Of a stretch of 64,000 nucleotides of DNA, positions 1-9,209 are shown piece by piece. The first letter of the stretch is position 1. Each line of letters begins with the position of its first letter. The stretch comes from Bretschneidera sinensis. Its lineage: Eukaryota; Streptophyta; Magnoliopsida; Brassicales; Akaniaceae. The DNA lies in contig CM043702.1 of the NCBI GenBank assembly GCA_023935145.1, positions 58,554,001 to 58,618,000 on the forward strand, written 5' to 3'. The notes under the pieces are model-generated. The model was not told where the DNA came from. It was given only the letters and a program-made list of their open reading frames with translations, and ran no database searches. Made by a program: the position numbers and the translations under genes.

Positions 1-516
1 TAAGTAAAGTAAACATGCTAAACATAATTAAAATAAACAGAAAACTAAAACTGATGAAGCCTTGGGAGATAAGTCATCAAATCCTCTCCTAAGCTCTCTA
101 CTTCGAATCTAGAACAAAAGATCTGGTTTATGTGTTTTAAAGGGCTATTTATAGGGTCCTTATAGTGTCCCGAAACCCTAAGTTCCTATTTGGAGTCAGA
201 AGACTTCTTTCCAATTCTGGCTCTGCTGTCTCTAGAGTAATTGCGCTCGAGCGTATGCGGGATGTGCTCGAGCCTTCTTCCAGTGCGCTCGTGTGCTTGT
301 GCGCTCGATCACAAGGGAGGTGCGCTCGAGCACACCTTGCTAGAGGGCAGAACTTGGCTTTTGCTTCTAAAAGCTCCATTTTGTTATCTTTTTGCCCAAG
401 TCCTGTGAAAAACACACAAAACACGAAAGTGAAGTATAATCTACTAAAATAGATAAGTAAAGAGTCTAACAAGTGTAAATTAGGGGGCTTAAATATGACT
501 ATTTAAGCACTTATCA
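1..516 (-). repeat. Athila-type LTR, subtype A1, cut by window edge
   Basis: This is the reverse complement of the first part of the A1 LTR seen complete at 15792-17078 and 21327-22612. Its TG terminus lies at 516, and a TATAAATAG box is at 145-153 on the minus strand. The U3 part (about 238-325) carries CpG-rich motifs of the GCGCTCGAGC kind. The DNA to the right is not a polypurine tract but the middle of a different LTR, so this is the outer end of a 5' LTR or a solo LTR inserted into that LTR. The other end is outside the window. Confidence 0.85.
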
Positions 517-957
517 TAACTAAAAGGAGGATAAGCTCCTCAAAAGGGAGATATATTTTCTGTGTTTTACAAGTCTATTTATAGGGTTCTAAGGATACTT
601 GGAAACCCTAATTTTCAAAATAGGGCCCTAATCCTAATTTTCAAAATAGGTGCTGCCTTTTTACTATTCACTGCCGTATGTGTGCGCTTGATCGCGAGCA
701 GAGTGCACTTGATCGCAAGGTTGCGCTCGATCGCCCTTCCTGGTGCGCTCGATCGCACTCAAGACAGTATCTGCTCAAGGTTTTCTAGTTTTCTTCCTTT
801 TAAGCTCCAAAAGCTTCCAAAATGCTTCCTTTTCTTTATAGACCTATAAAAACCATGTAAAACATAGAAATGAATTAAAATGGAATAAAATAACATAAAC
901 TAGGGCTTAACAAACATAAATTAAGGGGCTTAAATATGAATATTTAAGCTCCTATCA
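517..957 (-). repeat. Athila-type LTR fragment, subtype A2
   Basis: These are the first roughly 440 bp of an A2 LTR in reverse: TG terminus at 957, TATAAATAG at 575-583, and a cluster of GATCGAGCGCA-like motifs at about 675-770. It is cut at 517 by the A1 LTR. At its right it joins a reversed polypurine tract (CACCCCCAAACTT), so it was the 3' LTR of a minus-strand element. Confidence 0.85.
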
Positions 958-1343
958 CACCCCCAAACTTACATATTGCTAGTCCCTTAGCAATATAAAA
1001 CTAAAGACTAAGTTAGAACAAAATTTTAAAGATTAATTCATTTCTATGATATTCAAAATTTTAGGTTGTGCATAAAACAATGATAACCGTTCATGAGTAA
1101 GCTTAAAATAAAAACACATTTTTGTATTGTAAAAGGATTTTCAAAAGTTCATGTTACTTACCTAAGGTTGGCTTAAGGCATCGCAAGTTTGATTTGTGTG
1201 TGATGAATTAGCACATATAAGATGGGGCTTCCGCATAATTTTAGTGTATAGTGTTCCGATGCCCAAAACCTTTATCGAATTTCTTATCAAAGAGAACAAA
1301 ATGGCATAATACTTGCTTCTTCTTTCTTTTTCTTTTTACCATG
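958..1343 (-). other. Stub of Athila 3'UTR next to the polypurine tract
   Basis: This is reversed 3' untranslated sequence of an A element, matching 17330-17715 and 22613-22980 in the same orientation. The polypurine tract is at its left end. It stops at 1343 where a plus-strand A2 LTR begins exactly at its TG terminus. It contains no gene. Confidence 0.75.
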
Positions 1344-2621
1344 TGATAGGAGCTTAAATATTCATTTTTAAGCCCCTTAATTTACATTTGTTAAGCCCTA
1401 GTTTATGTTATTTTAGTCCATTTTACTTCATTTCTGTGTTTTACATGGTTTTTATAGGTCTATGAAGAAAATGAAGCATTTTGGAAGATTTTGGAGCTTA
1501 AAAGGAAGAAAACTTGAAAACCTAGAGCAGATACTGTTTGGAGTGCGATCGAGCGCACTAGGAAGGGCGATCGAGCGCAACCTTGTGATCGAGCGCACTC
1601 TGCTCATGATCGAGCGTATACATACGACAGTGAACAGTAAAAAGGCAGCACCTGTTTTGGAAATTAGGGTTAGGGCCCTATTTTGGAAATTAGGGTTTCC
1701 AAGTATCCTTAGAACCCTATAAATAGACTTGTAAAACACAGAAAGCATATCTCTCTTTTGAGGAGCTTATCTTCCTTTTAGTTTAGTTTTTGTTTGGGAA
1801 GATCGAAGAAGGAAACTGTGGAGGAGAATTGACGACTCTTCTCTCAGGTTTCTTCTTTCCTTTATTTTTATTATGTGTACTTAAACTTTTAGTAAGGGCT
1901 TAGTTGAAGCCCTAATTATGTTTAATCAATAATTCAATATTGGCACATTTGCAATACTTATGATGTAATTCTTAATTTGATTAATACCTATTTTTATTTA
2001 CATTCCTCATATGTATGTGTCTGATCAACTTATGCATGTGGTATGGATCAGTTAGTTGAATCAATTTGGATGACCGAGGCTTGGGTTCAACAATAGTAAC
2101 AAAAGATATCCACACCGAATTCTTGGGTTAATCAACATGGGAAACCGGGAGTGGACCAAACCCTAGGCCCTGTGTGGTTGTCGATTTCCACAGACCTTAT
2201 GCTCTTTTAAGGAACAACTCAGTATACATCATGCTGAATCCCTTAAGAGAGAAAAGAGTTAGATTATACACCATGCCTAACTCGTTGCTTAGAGAAATCC
2301 ATAGCCTAAGGAGTGGACCAAGCCCTTAGGTTGACAACCAGTAGGTATTCATAGCATAAGTAGAGCACTGGCATATTGTTTTGTTGGGGTAGCATGATTA
2401 GTGGTGGATACCAAGTCCCTATGTCTTTATTATTATTGTCTAAATTCAATATTTATTCCCATTTATTTTTACTTTGTGAAACTAATTCTAAATCGAAATT
2501 CACCAATCCCTGTGGAGATGATCTCGCACTTGCACACTATGCTACTACTAACCTTGTGCACTTGCAAGTAAAACAAGGACGGTTATTTGCATATTTATTT
2601 AGGTAGATAATCGCTCCAACA
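1344..2621 (+). repeat. 5' LTR, subtype A2 (complete)
   Basis: This 1278-bp LTR starts TGATAGGAGC and ends CCAACA. Upstream of TATAAATAG (1718-1726) are four close copies of a GATCGAGCGCA-like motif (1541-1620). The 3' third resembles the A1 LTRs while U3 differs, so the two subtypes share R/U5-like ends and have distinct promoters. Confidence 0.88.
1541..1726 (+). promoter_or_regulatory. LTR promoter: CpG-motif array plus TATA box
   Basis: Four copies of a GCGATCGAGCGCA-like motif lie within 80 bp, about 100 bp upstream of TATAAATAG. They stand out as CpG-rich in an AT-rich LTR. The same motif clusters lie upstream of the TATA box in every A LTR in the window. A transcription-factor role is inferred from position only. 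Confidence 0.55.
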
Positions 2622-2627
2622 AGTTTT

Positions 2628-2645
2628 TGGCGCCGTTGCCAGGGA
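2628..2645 (+). other. Primer binding site, tRNA-Asp
   Basis: TGGCGCCGTTGCCAGGGA matches the complement of the 3' end of plant tRNA-Asp(GTC) with one mismatch. It lies six bases after the LTR end, which fixes the LTR boundary and the plus orientation. Confidence 0.88.
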
Positions 2646-2955
2646 TTGTGCTAAATTTCTTTTTGGAATTATTTTTGTTAGTTTTATTTTATTTTATTTT
2701 TATTTTCTTCTGTTCTGTTTATATTTTATTTATCAAAAATCTAAATTTTTTTGTTTTTATGTTTTTCTGTTTCTGTTTTAGGTCTGCAGTAGAGCAAATT
2801 CTGGCCTTGCGATCGAGCGCAGAGTGCACACCCAGTGCAATCGAGCGCTGTTCCTGGTGTGCTCGAGCGCAAAAGCTCCAGAGAGTACCCGAGCAGTTGT
2901 ACTAAAACTACTGCACAGAAGATTTTCAACTAATTCAGTCGAGGGAGAAGCACCA

Positions 2956-3927
2956 ATGGTGAAAGCTAGAGATGTTGCTATGGAGAGGAAGATAGATATG
3001 CTTGTAATAGCCATGACTACACGGAATAGCCCACCTAATCCACTAGCCACACAACTCAAGGTATGTGCTTTATGTTCTCAATTTGATCACACTACTGAGA
3101 CTTGCCATTCATATTCATCTACAGATTACGAGCGAGCGAACTATGTGAGACCAAACAGTGCTTATGCAAATACCTACAATCATGGATAGAGAAACCACCC
3201 CAACTTCTCATGGAGCAACAATCAAAATGTTTTGAACTTTCAAGGGCAGCAAAGGAATTCCCAACCAGCAGCCCAATCAGTTCCAGAATCAGAGCAAAGT
3301 GACCTAGAGAATCTTGTGAGGCAATTGGCAACTCAATAACAACAGCTGATGACTTCACAAGAGTAGTTCATGGCAGAGGCAAGATAATTCTGGACTGAGC
3401 AAAGTGACCTAGAGAATCTTGTGACGAAATTGGTAACTCAACAACAACAGCTAATGACTTCGCAAGAGCAGTTTATGGTAGAGGCAAGACAATTTCGGAC
3501 TGAGCAAAGGGAAATCATTGCAAAGAATGAGCAAGCTATTCAAAGACTAGAAGTACAAGTGGGGCAAATTGCTAAAAAGCTAAGTGAAAGAAAATAGGGA
3601 GAATTTCTAGCCCAACACGTTGATCCATTAGAAACTGCTCCTACCTATAGTGTCACATGATCGAAAATCGAGCCCAAATTTAAGGATGTTACTGATGACA
3701 TCATCAAAAATGTGCACCTTCTAGAAACCTCTCCAAAGCATCCAAGTAAGTACACCGATCCTTTTGACCCTCATATGCCTACTAATACTATTTTTTCCCC
3801 TTTTCTTGTACAGGCACCTAACTTGGAATTCAAGCAGTTGCCAGAGCACTTAACTTATGCTTATATGGGAGAGAATAAGACACTACCTATGCTAGTTGCT
3901 GCCAATCTTAGTTTTGGAGAAAAATAA
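2956..3927 (+). pseudogene. Deletion-derivative Gag remnant: zinc knuckle, linker, pre-RT segment
   Basis: One reading frame runs from 2956 to 3927, broken only by nonsense codons (TAG at 3187-3189 and several later). The first 80 codons hold a CX2CX4HX4C zinc knuckle (CALCSQFDHTTETC), the nucleocapsid part of Athila Gag. A Gln-rich linker follows, then a segment ending LTYAYMGENKTLP and a stop. In the larger copy at 9210-14497 that segment lies between protease and RT. Gag capsid, protease catalytic and polymerase domains are absent. Any intact ancestor would have relied on another element's enzymes. The start is uncertain; the ATG at 2956 is the first in frame beyond the leader motifs. Confidence 0.75.
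3292..3501 (+). repeat. In-frame 105-bp tandem duplication
   Basis: Two adjacent 105-bp units (3292-3396, 3397-3501) each encode 35 residues starting EQSDLENLV. The opposed copy (18790-19620) has one unit, so the duplication is private to this copy and kept the frame. Confidence 0.85.
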
Positions 3928-4745
3928 GGCTTGGTCCGGCTGAAGTCGTTAAACTTAGCGCTCATGGGAGGCACCCCAGACTTATCCTTTTCATTTTAGT
4001 ATTTTTCTTTTGTTTATATTTATGTTTACATATCTAGTATTTATATTTCTTGTTTTTCGGAACAATATTTATTTTTCTTTGTCAAGTACTTAGCGCGTGG
4101 AACCAGTTCAAGTTTAGGGGTGTGTTACAAGCAAAGCAAGCAACCTAGTTCTCCATCTCCCAGGTCAGATCTATCTATGCCACACACATTAGGGACAATG
4201 TGTATTTTAAGTTTAGGGGTAGTGGGAGATACTAGATACTGTTACACACACACTTGAAACACATGCACACACTAAGTCCCAGGTTTTTTTTTTATTTTTT
4301 AGAAAAGATAAATGCATGTTCATTTGGTAAAAAAAATTTTGGTTGATTTAAAAATTTGATAACACTTCATTAGTAAGCTTAAAAGCTAGAACACATAGTC
4401 TTGTAATGGGAATTTTACAAAGTTTAGTTACCTACCTCAAGGCACCTAAGAATTCACGAGTTTGATCCAAATTTGCACAAACATAATTAGCACGCATTTG
4501 TGTGGGGAATGACACAAAATTCTTTTATATATGTTTCCATAACCTAACTATAATCGGAGGACTTGTTGAAAAGAACACTTTGGTATAAGAAAAATGTTCA
4601 TCATGCAAAAAGTGATTAAAAAGCTTCTACTAATCATTAAAAACTTTCCACTGAGTAACTAGGCCTCTTGCCTCAGTAAGCATTGAGTGTTCACGTCAAA
4701 AGGTGGGAAGTAAGCCTTAATGATTATAATAGATACTAGATACTA
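3928..4745 (+). other. 3'UTR of deletion derivative copy 1
   Basis: Noncoding. It begins with the conserved block around TTAGCGCTCATGGGAGGCA (3936-3978), then two polypurine-like runs (near 4117 and 4207), the conserved stem-loop (about 4185-4203, one stem mismatch) and the conserved 60-nt block with CCTCTTGCCTCAGTAAGC (4649-4712). After about 4730 a short piece normally found next to the stem-loop is repeated, and the sequence passes to a reversed LTR piece through a GAAAAACACAC microhomology. Confidence 0.7.
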
Positions 4746-4760
4746 TCATACACGCACTTG

Positions 4761-4869
4761 AAAAACACACAAAACACGAAAGTGAAGTATAATCTACTAA
4801 AATAGATAAGTAAAGAGTCTAACAAGTGTAAATTAGGGGGCTTAAATATGACTATTTAAGCTCTTATCA
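4761..4869 (-). repeat. A1 LTR fragment (first 109 bp)
   Basis: Reverse-strand A1 LTR start with its TG terminus at 4869, joined to the polypurine tract (4870 onward, CACCCCCAAACTT on plus). The left break is not at an LTR end. Confidence 0.8.
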
Positions 4870-6060
4870 CACCCCCAAACTTACATATTGCTAGTCTCTT
4901 AGCAATATAAAACTAAAGACTAAGTTAGAACAAAATTTTCAAGATAAATTAATTTTCATGATATTCAAAATTTTAGGTTGTGCATAAAACGATGATAACC
5001 GTTCATGAGTAAGCTTAAAATAAAAACACATTTTTATATTGTAAAAGGATTTTCAAAATCGCATGTTACTGACCTAAGGCTGGCCTAAGGCATCGCAAGT
5101 TTGATTTGTGTGTGATGAGTTAGCACATATAAGATGGGGCTTCCACATAATTTTAGCGTATAGGGTTTCGATGCCCAAACTTTTATCCAATTCCTTATCA
5201 AAGAGAACAAAAATGACATAATCTTCTTTTTTTATTTTTCTTTTTATCATGCGATCTTTGCCATGTTGATGCTTCTAAATGAAATTCCCACCTTTTGACG
5301 TGAACACTCAATGCTTACTGAGGCAAGAGGCCTAGTTACTCAGTATAAAGTTTTTAATGATCATTTTAGAAGCTTTTTAATCACTTTTTTCATGATGAAC
5401 ATTTTTCTTTATTTTTCTTATGCCAAAGTGTTCTTTTCAACAAGTTATCTGATTATAGTTAGATGATGGAAACATATACAAGAGAATTATATGTCATACC
5501 CCACACAAATGCGTGTTAAATGTGCTCGTGCAAATTTGGATCAAACTCATGAATTCTTAGGTGCCTTGAGGTAGGTAACTAAACTTTGTAAAATTCCTAT
5601 TACAAGACTATGTGTTCTAGCTTTTAAGCTTACTGATGAAGTGTTATCAAATTTTTAAATCAACTAAAATTTTTGTTTTACCCATTGATCATGTATTTAT
5701 CTTCCTAAAAAAAAAACTGGGACTTTAGTGTGTGCATGCGTTTCAAGTGCGTGGGTGATAGTATCAAGTATCTCCCACTACCACCAAACTTAAAATGCAC
5801 ATTGTCCCCAATGTGTGTGGCATGGAAAGATCTGACCTGGGAGATGGAGAACTAGGTTGCTTGCTTGCTTGTATACACCCCCAAACTTGAATTGGATGCA
5901 CGCACTAAGTACCTGACAAAGGAAAACAAATGTTGTGCCAGAAAACAAAATATACAAACTCGACATGTAATTATAACTATAACTAAAAGAAAAGTACTAA
6001 AATGAAAATAATATGTCTGGAGTGCCTCCCATGAGCGCTAAGTTTTACGTCTTCAGTCGG
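4870..6060 (-). other. 3'UTR of R-a
   Basis: Noncoding. Read on the minus strand it contains the conserved block at 6017-6060, a perfect stem-loop CACATTG-GGGA-CAATGTG at 5798-5815, the 60-nt conserved block at 5286-5344 and the polypurine tract beside the LTR. The roughly 172-bp unit that is repeated in R-b is missing here. Confidence 0.72.
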
Positions 6061-6077
6061 ACAGGGTATCTCTCACT

Positions 6078-6338
6078 GCTGATCATCTGTGTCCAGTCGA
6101 AGAGGTACTGGGTGCAGTAGGTAGGCGGTCAAGGATGGCCTACAGCATCACCTCCTGTCATGTGAACTGTGCCTCTAACCCATCGATCCGCTGATGGATC
6201 AGACAGGCTGCCTCACGATCCTCCCGACGAATGTCGGACAGCTCACAGCGGAAGGAAGATAGCTCATCTAGGAGATGCTGATACTCCATGGATCCCATAT
6301 CTGTCTGATCTTCCTCCTATGAAGGGCTCATCGGTAGA
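6078..6338 (-). pseudogene. C-terminal remnant of Athila third ORF
   Basis: Minus-strand codons from about 6298 match the last 75 codons of the third ORF of the sister element at 24558-24785 (start MGSMEYQHLLDELSS). Nonsense changes are present, and everything upstream of the last part of that ORF is deleted. The function of the family is unknown. The residues look helical and charged, with a Pro/Ser/Thr-rich tail. Confidence 0.65.
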
Positions 6339-7079
6339 TGCTCGTGATGTTTGGAAAACAAATTAAAATGCCTACCGTGTGGATTTGAGGTGGTTATGAA
6401 CAAGGAGGGGGATGGGTTTTAACGTATGTAAACGGGATAGAGGAGGTTTGTGGTGGTGTGAGCAGTGATTTTTAGAGTGGTATTGAGGGTCTTGGTGAGT
6501 TGGTAATGCTTCTTTGGAGTTGGAGAAGGTGTGAGTGCGAACGAGGAGAAAGTAGCTTGCAATTGAGCGTAATGGAGAAACTGGGCAAGATAAGTGTTTT
6601 AAAAACCCTCACGTGGCTACTCTGGCCCGAGTGCGCTCGTGTGCTTGTGCGCTCGATCATACTGATGTGCAGGTGCGAGGGGTAATGCGCTCGTGCACAA
6701 TGCAGGGCAAGGTGGTGCGCGAGCGCATGTGGTGTGCGCTCAATCGCAAGGCAAAAATTTACTAATAGTAAAAAGAGTTTAATATAAAGAAATGAATTAA
6801 AATAACAGTAGGAACGATACAGTTGTACCAGCTTGTAGTGGGCTCAGTACCACTAACCTCGATAGAGGCACTTGAGCCCTTTGTTATGCAAGTGGAATTT
6901 GCTCAAGTGCTCTCTATGGTAGCTTTTAAGGCTACGTCCTTTGAAGGAGGCACTTAGGGCCCCCATCTGGTGGTTCGAGTTCCATTGATAGCTGCTTTGT
7001 CTCCCATTTTGGTACCTGGTCAATGAAATAAGGAGACATAGTATTAGCAAGTGCATGATTTTTATCTTGAGGATTATAT
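6339..7079 (-). other. Spacer standing where pol should be
   Basis: The larger part, up to about 6850, matches 25955-26400 of the sister element nearly end to end and has no recognisable RT, RNase H or integrase. CpG-rich motifs of the GCGCTCGTGTGC type cluster at 6625-6745. The part nearest the protease (6850-7079) is a decayed coding tail shared with 26361-26530. I do not recognise its origin. Confidence 0.55.
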
Positions 7080-7790
7080 TTAATGCTTGGGTGTGTTTTT
7101 GATGGTGTGCACAGCACCTTTGATATCTTTAATCACATTATCATCTTCTAGCCTAACGTCTAATCTCAATACAGCCTGGTTGGGAATGGTCTCCAATGGA
7201 ACTGTGCAATGGGCCTTAGCAATTTTCTCATCAATACCTTGTAGGAAGCTCACATTATGACACTTATCATTAGTGTTTGTGGAGTCCAGTGTATTAAAGA
7301 TTTTAAATTCTATCTCTTCATCATTTACTCTCATTATGACAATGCATCTTTTTACATTAATGTTTATGTCAGCAGTGATCATAAATGGTCTACCTAAAAC
7401 GATAGGGAGTGGTACCGGCATATGGCATTCCTCCATGTCTAATACAATAAAATTAGCTGGTAAAATAAATTTACCTACTCTTACCAAAACATCCTTGAGG
7501 ATTCCTCATGGTCGTTTGATGCTTTTGTCAGCCAATTGTAATGTAATGGAGGTTGGTTGGAGCTCCCCCAAACCTAGTGTCTCGAATACACTGTAAGGTA
7601 GCAAATTGACACTTGCTCCTAGATCCAATAATGCGTGCTCAAAAAGCTGGTCACCTAGCCTGCAAGGAATAGTGAAGCTACCAGGATCTTTTAGTTTAGG
7701 TGTTAACTTTCTCAATAATACAACACTTACCTCTTCGGTCAAGGCTACCGTCTCATGCTCCTAAAACTTCCGTTTGTTAGTGCAATAATC
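7080..7790 (-). pseudogene. Athila aspartic protease pseudogene
   Basis: On the minus strand the segment LLDLGASVNLLPYSVF carries the D-L-G-A form of the retropepsin active site, followed by the LGRPFM motif. The frame is open except for one TGA at 7503-7505, where the sister copy has AGA. It is frameshifted relative to the upstream gag (one base missing near 7850). Retropepsins act as dimers to cleave Gag-Pol. The copy is not expected to be functional. Confidence 0.8.
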
Positions 7791-7800
7791 TTTTAAAAAC

Positions 7801-8790
7801 TTAGCATAAGCAGGTAGTTGTTTTATTGCCTCTAATAATGGAATATTTATCTACTTTTTTCAAGGTTTCAAATATGTCAATCATTTTAGTTTCTTTTTTA
7901 GGCTTCACCAACCTTTGAGGGAAAGGTGGAGTTGTATTTACCTTTTCTATCTCTCTTACCTTAGATGCAGAGGTTTGGTCTGGAGACACTTGTGTAGGCT
8001 CATTGGTACCGACGACCTTTCCACTTCTTAAAGTCGTTATGGCATTCAGCTGCTGGTGTCCTCTTGGATTAGGTAGTGGCTGGGCCGGGAGCTCTCCTTG
8101 CTTTCTACTACTTAATTCCTTGGCCAACTGTCCCATTTGTACCTCTAGTCCTTGAATGGCTTGATCGTGCTTGGCAGTGATTTGCCTCATCTCAGTCCAA
8201 AATTGCATTGACTCTTCCATGAATTGTTCATGTTTATTCAGGATTTGTTGTTGCTGAGTCGCTAGTTGCCTTACAAGAATTTCGAGGTCATTCTTCTTGG
8301 GTTCAGGAGCAGATTGGGCTGCTAGTTGGAAATTCCTTTGCTGCTCTTGATTATATTGGTTGTTGCTCCATGAGAATTTTGGGTGATTCCGCCATCTAGG
8401 GTTGAACATGTTTGCATAGGGATTGTTCTTCGGCAGATAATTAATTGGTCCCACAAAGTTGGCTTGTTCATGATCTGTAGATGAATATAAGGGACAAGCA
8501 TTAGTATCATGATCAAATTGTGAGCAAATGGCACATACCTGTAGTGGTGCGGCTGATGGATTAGTTGAGGTGTTCTGAGCGGCCGTGGCTTTAACTAATA
8601 AGTCAATTTTTCTTTCCACAGCGGCCATTTGAGGAGATGATCCTCTATTTAAGCTTATCTCATACATACCCTTACTTTTGGTTATATGTCTACCTCGAGA
8701 GGAGAACTGCTGCATGTTATCGCTTAGGGTTTTGAAAAGTTCCATTACCTGTTCGCTGCTCTTTTCCATCAGCACTCCTCCACAACCTGA
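7801..8790 (-). pseudogene. Athila Gag C-terminal half
   Basis: A minus-strand open stretch of 324 codons with a CX2CX4HX4C zinc knuckle (CAICSQFDHDTNAC), a Gln-rich coiled-coil-like segment and a linker to protease. The capsid domain seen at 9399-9700 in the opposed element is cut off at 8790. The end is shifted out of frame just before the protease. Confidence 0.82.
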
Positions 8791-8796
8791 AGTTTT

Positions 8797-8814
8797 TGGC
8801 GCCGTTGCCGGGAA
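8797..8814 (+). other. Primer binding site, tRNA-Asp
   Basis: TGGCGCCGTTGCCGGGAA matches the complement of the tRNA-Asp(GTC) 3' end over its first 16-17 bases. No LTR precedes it, only inverted gag sequence. Confidence 0.85.
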
Positions 8815-9209
8815 TTGCGCTAAATTTCTTTTAGAATTAATTTATCGTTTAGTTTAATTACCATTATTTCTTATTCTATTTTTAGTTTTGATTCTGTTTT
8901 TACCTCATATTTTGTTTCAAAAAAAAAAACCCTAATCAATTTTCTCTGTTTCAGGTACTCCAGGAAGCTTTCTATGCCACTTGCGATCGAGCGCACGCTC
9001 TTATGTGATCGAGCTCAATTGAGGCAGATAGTAATCCGAGTAGTAGTATTTAACTGCTGCACTCACATAACTGCCACTAATTCATGCACGGACGTCGGTC
9101 CAAGAATCCAACATTCCTTCCCTTTGATCCCAAGCTTGAGAGGTTTATCCGAAAAAGGCTTAGGGATAACCTGGAAGAGGCAGGAGAAGGGAGTGAGGAA
9201 GAGATACCA

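Larger units (their letters stand above)
1344..4745 (+). mobile_element. Non-autonomous Athila deletion derivative, copy 1
   Basis: Layout: complete 5' LTR (1344-2621), tRNA-Asp primer site, short leader, gag zinc-knuckle region, linker, start of the pre-RT region, then directly the 3'UTR. The gag capsid domain, protease, RT, RNase H and integrase are missing. The 3' LTR is also missing: after about 4730 the 3'UTR becomes scrambled and passes into a reversed A1 LTR piece at 4761. The minus-strand copy at 17098-21307 has the same body and the same pre-RT/3'UTR junction, so this structure was amplified as an element and is not a one-off deletion. Confidence 0.8.
4761..8790 (-). mobile_element. 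Athila A1 element lacking pol, copy R-a (truncated)
   Basis: Minus-strand order: gag C-terminal half (8790-7801), protease (about 7790-7080), an unrecognised spacer, a remnant of the third ORF (6338-6078), 3'UTR and only the first 109 bp of the 3' LTR. RT, RNase H and integrase are absent. The 5' end is replaced at 8790/8791 by the internal start of an opposed element. The larger sister at 21327-30610 has the same spacer in place of pol, so the pol loss predates both copies. Confidence 0.78.

Noticed and set aside
165..452. Open frame of 95 codons within an LTR, and similar frames in other LTRs
   Set aside because: They follow the LTR sequence on both strands, have no known domain and include the GATCGAGCGC motif repeats that happen to lack stops.
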